Assembly: GCA_905221615.1 (NCBI GenBank)
Contig: CAJNDT010005913.1
Coordinates: forward strand, 1,736,001 to 1,800,000
Length of the DNA: 64,000 nt
DNA from: Symbiodinium sp. CCMP2592
Taxonomy: Eukaryota; Sar; Dinophyceae; Suessiales; Symbiodiniaceae
Direction: 5' to 3'
The translations under genes were made by a program, and so were the position numbers. Below the pieces are notes generated by a model. That model searched no databases, was not told the DNA's origin, and worked only from the letters and a program-made list of their open reading frames with translations. This document shows, piece after piece, positions 27,990 to 37,561 of this stretch. How positions within the stretch are numbered: position 1 is the first letter of the stretch; each line of letters opens with the position of its first letter.

Positions 27990-28508
27990 ATGAGCTCAAT
28001 CAATACATCCAACTCCATCAGTGTCCAAGCCGCGATCCTCGCCGGGAAGCGTGCAACCGACCCAAACGCTAGCCCGCTCCGATCGGCGCATGACAACGCG
28101 ATCCGTTCCAAGAGCGGCGATGAACAGAACGAAGGCAAAGTCGCGACGAATCCTGAGGACCTCCTGCGCCGAGCAGGATCGAGCGATTCAACGATCCTCA
28201 ACGACCAAGGGACTACACCAACCCCTCGCGAAGCGAGAGCACTGGACACCGCTCAGAAACTCGTCTCCACCACACTCATCAAACCGATCCTCGCGCAAGC
28301 TCGTGAAACACGCGACGCACCGGCGCCATGGGGACAGACACAAGGTGAGAAGCAGTTCGGTGCGTTGCTTGATAACCGGATCGCGGACGACATCGCACGC
28401 GCCTCAAACTTCCCGATCGCGCAGCGCATCGCTGAGCAGATCCTCAAGAACTCACCGATTGATAGCCCGTCAACCATCCAGCACACCCCTGTGGACCTCT
28501 TCGGATGA
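27990..28508 (+). CDS. FlgJ-like rod-binding protein
   Basis: The 172 aa have a disordered N-terminal half. A C-terminal domain (about 80-160) follows with the rod-binding pattern LVSTTLIKPILAQARE, Gly-Glu-x-x-Phe, LLDNRIADDIA and an IAEQIL helix. The peptidoglycan hydrolase half of enterobacterial FlgJ is absent, as in many other phyla. It lies between flgI and flgN, the expected place, and overlaps flgN by 4 bp (ATGA). Confidence 0.75.
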   Translation: MSSINTSNSISVQAAILAGKRATDPNASPLRSAHDNAIRSKSGDEQNEGKVATNPEDLLRRAGSSDSTILNDQGTTPTPREARALDTAQKLVSTTLIKPILAQARETRDAPAPWGQTQGEKQFGALLDNRIADDIARASNFPIAQRIAEQILKNSPIDSPSTIQHTPVDLFG

Positions 28509-29020
28509 TCAGCACACCTCCACAATCCACAGCGAACCACACCGATCTGGATCGACTCGATGCGTTACTTGTCGATCTGGAGCAGGAGCATCACAAGCTC
28601 CTCGAACTCGCGGGACTTCAGCGTGAAGCGATCAGCCGTGCCGATGCCAAAGGGATCGGTGAGATCGTCGAGACCACCGCAGAAACCCTCGGACGCATCG
28701 CGAGCATCGAGCAGGAACGACGCAAAGCAATCAAACAAAGCGACGGCACCATCCCCACTGTGGACCAGATCATCCAAGACGCCGACGAGCATCACGCACG
28801 CACGCTCACAAACCGCTCTCGATCGCTCCGCAAGCTCATGGCACAGCTCAAGGAAGAACATGAAGCCGTGCGTGTCGCGTCACTCGCGCTCACCAATCAC
28901 ATGAATGGCTTGATGGAGCAGGTCAGCGCCAAACTCTCGCACTCTGGAACCTACGGGCGGCGCGGAGCCGTCGATCCAGGAAGAAACCAGGTCGTATCCA
29001 GCTTGGACACGATGCGTTAA
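28505..29020 (+). CDS. flgN: FlgN-type flagellar export chaperone
   Basis: Cytoplasmic chaperone for the junction proteins FlgK and FlgL, encoded just downstream. The 171 aa are almost entirely helical with long heptad-like stretches (about 15-145), fitting the FlgN family. The start overlaps the FlgJ-like gene stop. FlgN is poorly conserved, so context carries much of the call. Confidence 0.78.
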   Translation: MISTPPQSTANHTDLDRLDALLVDLEQEHHKLLELAGLQREAISRADAKGIGEIVETTAETLGRIASIEQERRKAIKQSDGTIPTVDQIIQDADEHHARTLTNRSRSLRKLMAQLKEEHEAVRVASLALTNHMNGLMEQVSAKLSHSGTYGRRGAVDPGRNQVVSSLDTMR

Positions 29021-29047
29021 CCACTTGCAGAAGGAAAGGAGCAAGCC

Positions 29048-30769
29048 ATGAGTCTGACATCTTCACTCCACATCGCTCAGTCCGCGCTCGCGACTTCGCA
29101 GATCGGTCTGCAAGTGACATCGCAGAACCTCGCGAACGCCGCGACCCCTGGATACACTCGGCAGGTTGCGCTGCTCCAAGCCGTGCGTGGAAGTGTCACC
29201 GATCCATTCATCATCGGCTCAGGTGTTGCGATCCAAGAAGTGCGCCGCCAGATCGATACCGCGCTCCAATCACGCTTGTGGAACGCAAACTCAGAAGAAT
29301 ACAACAACGCACAGCAACTCAATGTCTTCAACCAACTCGAAGCGATACTCAACGAAGGCACAGAGTACGATCTCTCATCAGAACTCTCCTCGTTCTTTAA
29401 TGTCTGGTCCGAAGCGACCACGCTGCTTGATTCATCTTCAACAGTGATCAACCAAGGCAAATCGATCGCGAGTTTCATCAAGAACATGCGTGAAGACCTG
29501 CTCGATCAGCGCCAACAGATCGAGAATCAGATCGACTCGCAAGCTACGCAAGCCGACGCACTCTTCGCGGAAATCGCACAGATCAACTCGACCATCTCCA
29601 ACAGCGAAATCGGGGAGACAGAAGCGAGCGCACTGCGTGATCGCCGTGATCAGATCGTCACTCAGCTCTCTCAGCTCGTGGAGATCACCACCGTTGAAAC
29701 CAACCAAGGCGGGTACGATGTCTTCATCGGATCCACCCCGATCGTGCAAGGCAACCGCTCTCGCGGGATTACCATCGACCGCCAATCCCAAGGCGGCACA
29801 GTCAATGTCACGCTTAACACCGCTGACAACAACGACACACTGACAGTGACCTCTGGATCCATCGGCGGACTCCTCAACTCACGCGACGGCGCGATCGACG
29901 AAACCATCGAGAAGCTCGATCAGATCGCATCCAACCTGATCTTCGAGGTCAACAAGATCCACTCGACAGGGATCAATGAAGACTGGCTCAGCACCGCGCT
30001 GGGAACACTCCAGATCTCCACCGCGAACCAATCACTCCCGCTCAACGATCCCGCGAACCGCGATCTTGCCGATCTCCCATACGCGCCTGAGAACGGCGGA
30101 TTCTTCGTCAATATCCGCAATGAAGATACCGGAACCTCTGATCAGATCTGGGTCCCAGTTGATCTCGACGGAATCGATACACTCGGAACAGCATCCGTAG
30201 CGGACGATACCAGCGCCGAAGACATCCGCGCCGCGATCGACGCGATCCCAGGACTCACGGCGAGCTTTGATCCATCGGGACGCCTGCAGATTGATGCCGC
30301 ATCCGGATTCTCGTTCTCATTCTCCGAAGATTCCTCCGGCGTGCTGGCAACACTCGGAGTCAACACCTTCTTCCAAGGCATTGATTCTACAGACATCGCC
30401 GTCCGGGATGATGTCACCGTCATGCTCGGACGACTCGCTCCCGATGGCTCATTCAGCGCCAACGAGAACGCGAATCTCCTCGGACAACTCGGCACACAAG
30501 CAATCAATGGACTAGGAGGACAGAACATCGAGAAGTTCTGGAGCATCCAGTCGCAGAATGTCGCGGTCCAAGCCGCTTCAGCACGCACACAAGCGGACGC
30601 TGCGTTCTTGGTTCGCCAAAGTCTCGACAACCAACGCGCCGGTGTCTCAGGAGTGAGCATCGACGAGGAATCGATCAACCTACTGACCTTCCAACGCCAG
30701 TACCAAGGCGCTGCCCAGGTCATCACCGCCGCTCAGGAGATGTTCGACACACTGCTCACGCTCGTCTGA
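29048..30769 (+). CDS. flgK: Flagellar hook-associated protein 1 FlgK
   Basis: First junction protein between hook and filament, 573 aa, secreted by the flagellar type III apparatus. The N-terminal signature LQVTSQNLANAATPGYTRQ (about 23-41) and a C-terminal coiled coil ending in LTFQRQYQGAAQVITAAQEMFDTLL are diagnostic. The middle region is a variable domain. AAGGAG lies upstream of the ATG. Followed 24 bp later by flgL. Confidence 0.96.
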   Translation: MSLTSSLHIAQSALATSQIGLQVTSQNLANAATPGYTRQVALLQAVRGSVTDPFIIGSGVAIQEVRRQIDTALQSRLWNANSEEYNNAQQLNVFNQLEAILNEGTEYDLSSELSSFFNVWSEATTLLDSSSTVINQGKSIASFIKNMREDLLDQRQQIENQIDSQATQADALFAEIAQINSTISNSEIGETEASALRDRRDQIVTQLSQLVEITTVETNQGGYDVFIGSTPIVQGNRSRGITIDRQSQGGTVNVTLNTADNNDTLTVTSGSIGGLLNSRDGAIDETIEKLDQIASNLIFEVNKIHSTGINEDWLSTALGTLQISTANQSLPLNDPANRDLADLPYAPENGGFFVNIRNEDTGTSDQIWVPVDLDGIDTLGTASVADDTSAEDIRAAIDAIPGLTASFDPSGRLQIDAASGFSFSFSEDSSGVLATLGVNTFFQGIDSTDIAVRDDVTVMLGRLAPDGSFSANENANLLGQLGTQAINGLGGQNIEKFWSIQSQNVAVQAASARTQADAAFLVRQSLDNQRAGVSGVSIDEESINLLTFQRQYQGAAQVITAAQEMFDTLLTLV

Positions 30770-30793
30770 TCGTGCGCAATAGGAACCAACGCC

Positions 30794-32845
30794 ATGTCCA
30801 GCTTCCCCACTTCATACTCTCGCGCCCCATCGCTGATGTTCACGATGCAGAATCTCAACAACATCAACGCGACCAATATATCGATCGGTAGACTCACAAA
30901 CCAGCTCGCATCTGGACTCGATATCCTGCGCCCATCAGATGATCCGGTCCGCAGCGCGACCATCTCCACGCTCGACACACGCATCGAGAGCACCAATCAA
31001 ATCCTGCAGAACCTCAACTTCGCTGGATCTTCTGTCGGCTCACTCGACCAGCTCCTCGCGGATGCCAAATCCCTTGTCGACGAAGCAGCATCCATCGCAT
31101 CATCGCAAATCAACTCCGATCCCGAAACACGCGAGAGCCAAGCAGTCATCATCGATTCACTGATCGACTCTTTATTCTCTATCGCCAATCAGGAGTCCCT
31201 CATCGGATACTCCTTTGGAGGATCAGCTCCCGGCCGTCAACCGATCATCTACGATCGCGGCGCGTACCGATTTGTAGGTGAAGTCGGAGGAATCACCGCC
31301 GCGCTCGGCGCCGCGTCCAATGTCCCGCTCACCCTCGGCGTCGGAAACGCGATCGGTGAACTCTCCAATCGACTCGAAGGCAGCGTCGATCTCGATCCCG
31401 GACTGACTCCCGACACGCTCCTGTCGGATCTCAACGGTGCCAACCAAGTAGGTGTCAATACAGGAATCATCGAGTTCAGCTACAACGGCGGACAGGTCGC
31501 GCAGGTCGACCTCGCCGGAGCGGTCACCGTAGGCGATGTGCTCGATCGACTCAACGCCGCGGTCGTGCAGTACGAAGCAGACCAATCCGTCACCGTGCTC
31601 GGACCAAGCGCCTTCTCCATCAACGGCGACTCCATCAGCATCGATATCCCCGCAGGGAACCTCGAGTTCTTCGATCTGCAGGGATCGAACATCGGTTCCG
31701 ATCTCGGCTTGGTCAACAATGCCGCCGTGCCGTTCTCTTCGACCAATCCCGATGGACTCAACCTCGATCCGCAACTGACTTGGACCACCCCAGTATCTGT
31801 ATTCAACGGATTGGGTGGATCTCCACTCGGATCGATCCAGCTCACCAACAACGGCTCAACACACACCATCGATCTCTCTGGAGCCCAAACCCTCGCAGAC
31901 ATCAAGAGCGCGATCGAATCCGGAAACACAGGCGTGCGAGTGCTGATCTCGGAAGACCAACGCTCAATCAACATCATGACCGAGAGCGCTGGACTCCAAT
32001 CCCACGCGCTCTCGATCGCGGAAGTTGCCGGAGGAGGAGGCACCGCGGAACTGCTAGGTATCCGCACATTCGCCGCCGACACACCGATCTCTGTATTCAA
32101 CGATGGTTCAGGCATCAACATCGTCACCGGACGCACCGATCCGCTCACTGGACTTGTCGATCCAGCTCTCAATACCGATTTCGAGATCAACCTCGGCGAT
32201 GGATTCACGATCAGCATCGATCTCGGACCGAGTGACATCACCACAGTCGGAACCCTCGTCAACGCCATAAACACCCAAGCAGACGCGCAGCTCACCGCCG
32301 CGGGTCGTCCAACCACAGATTTCACGGCCAATGTCGGCGCAATCAGCAACGGCATCGAGTTCAACCAAGATCCTGGACTCGCAACAGGTGGCGCTATCTC
32401 AATCCGTCCCGTCAACAACTCCACCGCCGCTCAGCAGCTCGGATTCCTTGACGCAAAGGCGAACGGGAGCGGCACACTTTTGCGCTCCGAGGATCGTGCC
32501 ACAATCCGTGTAAACAACCTTTTCTCCCATCTTCTGGACCTTTCCGAGGCATTGAAGAACGACGACACCTTTGGCATCGAACTTGCGACAAAGAGACTCG
32601 GACTGAGTCAGGATCATGTGATCCAAGCTCGATCCACCGTCGGCGGATACGCACGCCGTCTCGATGACGAGACACGCCGACAAGAGGACCGCCTCGTATA
32701 TGACGAAGCCGTCCGCTCGCAGCTCAGAGATCTGGACTTTGCGTCCGCATCCTCCGAGTTCGCGCAGCTGCAACTCCAGCTCCAAGCGGGGCTCAGCGTT
32801 GCAGCACAAACACAGCAGCTCACGCTGCTGGACTTCCTCGGCTAA
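30794..32845 (+). CDS. flgL: Flagellar hook-associated protein 3 FlgL, enlarged
   Basis: Second junction protein. The N-terminal 140 or so residues (NLNNINATNISIGRLTNQLASG and LRPSDDP) and the C-terminal 120 residues (RLDDETRRQEDR, LQLQLQAGLSVAAQT) form the conserved D0/D1 coiled coils. At 683 aa it is more than twice the usual 300 or so. The extra central 420 residues contain repeated flagellin-hypervariable-like units with TIDLSGAQTLADIKSAI spacing. These probably form outward-facing domains. Confidence 0.9.
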   Translation: MSSFPTSYSRAPSLMFTMQNLNNINATNISIGRLTNQLASGLDILRPSDDPVRSATISTLDTRIESTNQILQNLNFAGSSVGSLDQLLADAKSLVDEAASIASSQINSDPETRESQAVIIDSLIDSLFSIANQESLIGYSFGGSAPGRQPIIYDRGAYRFVGEVGGITAALGAASNVPLTLGVGNAIGELSNRLEGSVDLDPGLTPDTLLSDLNGANQVGVNTGIIEFSYNGGQVAQVDLAGAVTVGDVLDRLNAAVVQYEADQSVTVLGPSAFSINGDSISIDIPAGNLEFFDLQGSNIGSDLGLVNNAAVPFSSTNPDGLNLDPQLTWTTPVSVFNGLGGSPLGSIQLTNNGSTHTIDLSGAQTLADIKSAIESGNTGVRVLISEDQRSINIMTESAGLQSHALSIAEVAGGGGTAELLGIRTFAADTPISVFNDGSGINIVTGRTDPLTGLVDPALNTDFEINLGDGFTISIDLGPSDITTVGTLVNAINTQADAQLTAAGRPTTDFTANVGAISNGIEFNQDPGLATGGAISIRPVNNSTAAQQLGFLDAKANGSGTLLRSEDRATIRVNNLFSHLLDLSEALKNDDTFGIELATKRLGLSQDHVIQARSTVGGYARRLDDETRRQEDRLVYDEAVRSQLRDLDFASASSEFAQLQLQLQAGLSVAAQTQQLTLLDFLG

Positions 32846-33009
32846 CGCCGTGGATGACATAGACCCGACCCGGTGAAAGCCGGGAACGGAAATTGGATCG
32901 AGAACCCCCCCACAGTCGGTCGTGAGGGGAGCTCAGGACAGGATGTCGACCGGTATGGATACCGGCGTCGATCCGACAAGGCAGACCGACAAAATCGGAG
33001 CGCACAACA
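32846..33009 (+). promoter_or_regulatory. flgL-fliW leader with hairpins and GGA motifs
   Basis: Two hairpins: CCCGG-TGAAAG-CCGGG (32869-32884) and CCGGTA-TGGA-TACCGG (32950-32965). The second is extended by TCGA on both sides with a small bulge. It displays GGA in its loop, the core of a CsrA site. Several further GGA triplets are present, including the fliW Shine-Dalgarno sequence GGAG at about 32997. Confidence 0.5.
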
Positions 33010-33459
33010 ATGGAAGTGCGAACGACAAGATTCGGTGTAATCGATATCGCGGAGGACCGCGTGATTACATTCCCAGAGGGTCTCCTCGGTTTCAGTGACA
33101 GGACACGATTCTGTCTGCTACAACCAGGTGACGACGCATGTTTCTTCTGGCTTCAATGTCTGGACGACCCAAACCTCGCGTTCGTGGTCACTGATCCGAC
33201 ATTCTTCGAGCAGGATTACTCAGTCCCCATCCGCCCAGAGCAGATGAGCGGGCTCAAGCTCCAGAAGCTCGAAGACGCACAGGTCTTTGTCATCGTCAAC
33301 AAGATCGATGAACAACTCACCGGCAACTTCCAGGGACCGTTGATCATCAACACCCTCGATAAAGTCGGCGAGCAGATCGTGCTCTCAGACAAACGATGGA
33401 CAACCCGTCACCCGCTCATGCGAGTCTCGGAACAATCGACACAAACAGCGTCGGCCTGA
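33010..33459 (+). CDS. fliW: Flagellar assembly factor FliW
   Basis: Binds CsrA and flagellin, and couples flagellin level to its translation. The 149 aa are complete, with the family pattern PEGLLGFSDRTRFCLLQ near the N-terminus and NFQGPLIIN towards the C-terminus. csrA follows after 170 bp and the flagellins are next, the arrangement known from Bacillus and Campylobacter-type systems. Confidence 0.94.
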   Translation: MEVRTTRFGVIDIAEDRVITFPEGLLGFSDRTRFCLLQPGDDACFFWLQCLDDPNLAFVVTDPTFFEQDYSVPIRPEQMSGLKLQKLEDAQVFVIVNKIDEQLTGNFQGPLIINTLDKVGEQIVLSDKRWTTRHPLMRVSEQSTQTASA

Positions 33460-33629
33460 TACCAGACCAACGCTCGGGGCATCCAACACACACCTACACG
33501 CACGCATCGTGCGGTGTGATTGGTACGCCAATACACCCGTGAATCTGTCGTTCTGATTCATGGAACCAAAGAGACTCTTCCGTCTGGTCACCAAGAACCA
33601 GCGCGGATTCGTGTGCAAGGAGTTGACGC
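33460..33629. other. fliW-csrA intergenic region
   Basis: 170 bp with no coding signal. AAGGAG lies just before the csrA ATG. No strong promoter or terminator was seen. Confidence 0.4.
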
Positions 33630-34013
33630 ATGCTTGTGCTCTCAAGGCAGCGCGACGAGACAATCATGATCGGGGACGAGATCGAAATCTCAGTCGTCGA
33701 TATCCGAGGCGACAAGGTCCGTCTCGGTATCAACGCCCCGACCAGGATCGCGGTTCACCGCAAAGAAGTCTACGACGCGATCAAGAGAGAAAATACCGAA
33801 GCCGCAAGGCTCGGGTCCACCGACCTCGACACGCTCGCCCAGACCATCAAACCTGGACCTGCTCGACGAGGACATCGGACAACTGATCTCATCACAACAT
33901 CCGCAGCCGCAGTGCTGCCAGCAACGAAGGTGAGTCCCCCAGCCGGACTCACCAATACAAAGACCACCGTTTCCAGTTCACCAAAGGCTTCATCAACCAA
34001 GGACACCGCCTAA
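33630..34013 (+). CDS. csrA: Carbon storage regulator CsrA with extended C-terminus
   Basis: RNA-binding translational regulator recognising GGA in hairpin loops. Residues 1-55 or so are the standard dimeric fold, starting [16 protein letters not shown] and including [13 protein letters not shown]. The usual length is 60-75 aa; this one is 127 aa, with a Thr/Ser/Ala/Pro-rich tail of about 60 residues. FliW-regulated CsrA proteins carry a C-terminal extension that FliW contacts, but this tail is longer than typical. Confidence 0.95.
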   Translation: MLVLSRQRDETIMIGDEIEISVVDIRGDKVRLGINAPTRIAVHRKEVYDAIKRENTEAARLGSTDLDTLAQTIKPGPARRGHRTTDLITTSAAAVLPATKVSPPAGLTNTKTTVSSSPKASSTKDTA

Positions 34014-34071
34014 ACCCCGCGCCTGAGTTATCAATGCTCAGGTAAGCAACAAGCAATCACGGAGGATTGCC

Positions 34072-35631
34072 ATGACACGGATTAATACGAATGTCCCCAG
34101 TATGATCGCTCGCCAGCGCCTCAATAGATCAGGCGTCGATCTCCAGGTCAGACTCGAACGACTCTCAACAGGACTGAGAATCAACCGAGGCAAGGACGAC
34201 CCCGCCGGACTCATCATCTCTGAACGCATCAGCACTGAGCTCAAGGGGATCAATCAAGCGATCGCAAACTCAGAGCGCGCCAGCTCGGTGATCGCAACCA
34301 CCGAAGGATCGCTGACTGAGATCAACGACCTACTCAACTCCATCAAAGCGCTGACTGTCGAAGCCGCCAACTCCGGCGCGATCTCCGATGAGGAACGCGA
34401 CGCGAATCAACTCCAGATCGATTCCGCGATCCAGTCCATCACCCGAATCGCCAACACCGCGACCTTTGGTGGACAGAAGCTACTCGATGGATCGCTCGGA
34501 TATGTCACCTCTGGTATCGCCGTCTCCACAATCACCAAGTCCAGCATCACCGCGGCGAGCTTCATCGATGCCAACGCGATTAATGTTTCCGTCGATGTCA
34601 TCGCTTCGGCGCAGAAGGGCTCCATCTATCTCAGCGGCGATAACTCAGCACTACCCGGCCCACCCGCAGACGGAACAATCCTCTCGGCAACAACCATCCA
34701 GGTACGAGGTCCAAAGGGTGTCCGAGAGATCGAACTCCTCTCAGGAACCACCTTCGCTCAACTCGTCACCAATGTGAACTCCCTGACTGGACTCACAGGC
34801 GTGACCGCAGAACTCGTTTCCGGCGCTGACGCATCCTCAGGGATCGCCTTCCGATCAGAAGGATTCGGATCAGAAAACTTTGTATCTGTCGAGCGTCTGG
34901 ATAAACCAACCACTGCAGGCGTGGATAACTTCCGGACCTTCAAGCTCGAAGGAAATCCGAATGTCCCTGCCGATATTTGGGCCGATGCATCATTGGTCAC
35001 CGCGACCCGCGACGAAGGACGCGATGTCTCTGCATTGATCAATGGGAATGTCGCCAATGGTGATGGACTCACTGTCTCTATTGGATCACCATCGCTCTCA
35101 CTGAAGCTTGATCTGTCTGAGTCATACGCAACGGATCCGACACTCACAGTGTCCACCTTTGATATCACCGGCGGCGGTTCCCTCTACCAACTCGGACCAA
35201 GTGTCAACGCATTGCAGCAGTCCAATATCGGGATTCAATCCATCGCATCCGAAGCGATCGGAGGTGTCCTAAAGAATGGTACTGTGAACTTCCTGTCTTC
35301 ACTCCAGACAGGGAAGGCGAACTCACTTGCCGCCGCGGATGCGAGCAGAGACTACTCAACACTCTCAGATATTGTGGATACCGCGATCGACGAGATCTCC
35401 ATCCTGCGTGGACGCTTGGGTGCATTCGAGCGAAATGTGCTCGATGCGAACTCACGATCACTCCAAGGCGCATTCGAGAACTTGACCGCATCGCAGAGTT
35501 TGATCCGAGATGCTGACTTTGCCGCTGAGTCATCAGAACTGACGCGTGCTCAGATTCTCCAGTCGTCTGGTACGACCGTACTCTCACTTGCAAACCAGCA
35601 ATCTCAGCAAGTCCTCCAGTTGCTCGGATAA
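34072..35631 (+). CDS. fliC: Flagellin, copy 1
   Basis: Filament subunit of 519 aa. The N-terminal D0/D1 region (INTNVPSM, LERLSTGLRINRGKDDPAGL) and the C-terminal D1/D0 region (LGAFERNVLDANSRSL, ending VLQLLG) are canonical. The central variable region is about 250 residues. GGAGG precedes the ATG, and a CCTGAG/CTCAGG hairpin lies at about 34022-34042. It is roughly half identical to the second flagellin in the conserved ends. An intrinsic terminator follows at 35692. Confidence 0.96.
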   Translation: MTRINTNVPSMIARQRLNRSGVDLQVRLERLSTGLRINRGKDDPAGLIISERISTELKGINQAIANSERASSVIATTEGSLTEINDLLNSIKALTVEAANSGAISDEERDANQLQIDSAIQSITRIANTATFGGQKLLDGSLGYVTSGIAVSTITKSSITAASFIDANAINVSVDVIASAQKGSIYLSGDNSALPGPPADGTILSATTIQVRGPKGVREIELLSGTTFAQLVTNVNSLTGLTGVTAELVSGADASSGIAFRSEGFGSENFVSVERLDKPTTAGVDNFRTFKLEGNPNVPADIWADASLVTATRDEGRDVSALINGNVANGDGLTVSIGSPSLSLKLDLSESYATDPTLTVSTFDITGGGSLYQLGPSVNALQQSNIGIQSIASEAIGGVLKNGTVNFLSSLQTGKANSLAAADASRDYSTLSDIVDTAIDEISILRGRLGAFERNVLDANSRSLQGAFENLTASQSLIRDADFAAESSELTRAQILQSSGTTVLSLANQQSQQVLQLLG

Positions 35632-35691
35632 GCAACTAAGTAAAGACGAAATCAGCCGAGACAACGCAAGATAAGAAGCAATCACCACCAA

Positions 35692-35716
35692 CCCCCTCAA
35701 TGTGAGGGGGTTTTTT
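35692..35716 (+). terminator. Intrinsic terminator after flagellin copy 1
   Basis: CCCCCTCA, loop ATG, TGAGGGGG, then six T. The stem is a perfect 8 bp. Confidence 0.92.
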
Positions 35717-36002
35717 CATAGGAAAACTACCTAGATTTCCGGACTTCGAGTCCGGATAACTCTGTTGTGACCAAAAAAATATCCTTGATCTGAGGAGAGC
35801 ACTGAATCCGTGGTCATTGTGCGCCGATCCGTGATCCATCATCCGGGTGTGTACCCGGTGTGAAGGTCAGCTTTGCGATGCACATCGCAAGCCGCCGAGC
35901 CGAGCAATGAAGCAAGGCAAGGCAAAGCGGACGGCTAAGGAAAGTCGCCCGTTCAATGGACTCCGGAAGTTTGTCCGGAGATAACACGGAGGTTGTCAGC
36001 CA
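35717..36002 (+). promoter_or_regulatory. Structured leader of flagellin copy 2
   Basis: This gene-free stretch holds four hairpins: 35738-35756 (TCCGGACT/AGTCCGGA), 35843-35858 (CCGGGT/ACCCGG), 35873-35890 (TTGCGA/TCGCAA) and 35961-35980 (CTCCGGA/TCCGGAG). CGGAGG at 35987-35992 is the Shine-Dalgarno sequence. A possible sigma-28-like element (TAGATTTC ... CCGGATAA, 35732-35758) coincides with the first hairpin. The region 35632-35691 upstream only leads into the terminator. Confidence 0.5.
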
Positions 36003-37517
36003 ATGACACGCATCAACACCAACGTTTCGTCACTGATCGCACAGAACGTGCTCGGTCGTAACAACAAATCACTCGGCGTCGCGCTCGAACGCCTTTCCAC
36101 CGGTCTCCGGATCAACCGTGGTAAGGACGATCCAGCGGGTCTGATCGCTTCGGAAACTCTGCGTTCCGAAAAGGCAGGCCTCAACGCAGCAATCGGCAAC
36201 GCCGAACGCTCCGAGCAAGTCGTCAACATCGCTGAAGGCGGTCTCCAGGAAGTCTCGAACCTCCTGACCGAACTCCAGGGACTCATCACCACCTCGGCGA
36301 ACTCCGCTGGTCTCTCGGTCGAAGAAAAGGAAGCGAATCAGCTCCAGATTGATTCGATCCTCCAGACCATCGACCGCGTCTCCGGCGCAACCGAGTTCCA
36401 AGGCACTAAGCTCCTCAACGGTAACTACGACTACCAGACCACAGCGGTCGCAGCAGGCGTCACTGACTTCGAAGTCCGCGGTGCAAAACTTGAGAGCGGA
36501 AACACACTCTCAGTAGACGCGATCGTCACTCTCTCGGCACAGCAAGCAGGTCTTCTTCTTTCCTTCGGTGGAGATCTCGATCTCACTGCTGCTTCCGACG
36601 AGTTCGTTTTCGAAGTCGCCGGTGCAAAGGGCTCGCGCGAGTTCCAGTTCGCCTCAGGTGCTGCTCTCGCAGACATCACCGCAGCGGTGAACTCCTTTAA
36701 AGATGTCACAGGAGTCTCGGCAGCAGTCATCGGCTCGTCAGGCATCAAGCTCGCATCCGTAGACTTCGGTTCAAACGAGTTCGTATCCGTCACGATTGTT
36801 GACGATGGCAACATCGCAGCAGGCGATGGCATCCTGACTTACACCGGGACCGACTTTGGGACCGCAGTTGGCGGCTCGGCGGTTGCATTCAACGCAGCTG
36901 GTGCTGCCAACGGGATCCGTGACGAAGGTCAGGACATCACCGGCACCATCAACGGCCTCACCGCTGTTGGTCAGGGCCGCACCCTCTCCGTCAACTCCGA
37001 CTTCCTCGATGTCGAGTTCTCACTGAACACCGCGACCTCCCAAGCACTCGGTGCGGTCGCAGCCTTCGATATCACCGGCGGCGGTGCTGACTTCCAGCTC
37101 GCTTCCGATGTCAACATCGCAGGCAAGGTCTCCCTCGGTATCGGCGACCTCTCCGCTCGTAAGCTCGGTAGCTCTACTACCGGCTTCCTCGACGACCTCG
37201 CTTCAGGCAAGTCCTTCAATGTTGTCGATGGCAACAACCTGGACACCGCTCAGAGCATCGTCTCCGAAGCAATCAACCAGGTCTCCTCGACCCGTGGTCG
37301 CCTCGGTGCGTTCCAGAAGAATGTTGTCGGTGCAACCCAGCGTTCGCTCGGTACCGCACTCGAGAACATCACCGCTGCTGAGTCCGTCATCCGTGACGCA
37401 GACTTCGCAACCGAAACCGCGGCTCTGACCCGGAACCAGGTCCTTGTTCAGGCATCGACCAACGTCCTGTCGCTGGCAAACCAGTCGCCACAGAACGTGC
37501 TCGCTCTGCTCGGATAA
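36003..37517 (+). CDS. fliC: Flagellin, copy 2, probable major filament protein
   Basis: The 504 aa have conserved ends as in copy 1 (LERLSTGLRINRGKDDPAGL near 29-48; C-terminus ending NVLALLG). The variable centre differs from copy 1. Codons such as GGT, CGT and GAA are used far more than in most neighbours, a pattern usual for strongly expressed genes. It has its own structured leader and a very stable terminator. I infer it is the more abundant filament subunit. Confidence 0.96.
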   Translation: MTRINTNVSSLIAQNVLGRNNKSLGVALERLSTGLRINRGKDDPAGLIASETLRSEKAGLNAAIGNAERSEQVVNIAEGGLQEVSNLLTELQGLITTSANSAGLSVEEKEANQLQIDSILQTIDRVSGATEFQGTKLLNGNYDYQTTAVAAGVTDFEVRGAKLESGNTLSVDAIVTLSAQQAGLLLSFGGDLDLTAASDEFVFEVAGAKGSREFQFASGAALADITAAVNSFKDVTGVSAAVIGSSGIKLASVDFGSNEFVSVTIVDDGNIAAGDGILTYTGTDFGTAVGGSAVAFNAAGAANGIRDEGQDITGTINGLTAVGQGRTLSVNSDFLDVEFSLNTATSQALGAVAAFDITGGGADFQLASDVNIAGKVSLGIGDLSARKLGSSTTGFLDDLASGKSFNVVDGNNLDTAQSIVSEAINQVSSTRGRLGAFQKNVVGATQRSLGTALENITAAESVIRDADFATETAALTRNQVLVQASTNVLSLANQSPQNVLALLG

Positions 37518-37561
37518 TCCCGAGCAGCCAACGGCTGATGCCACCAAAGAGCTGACCCTCA

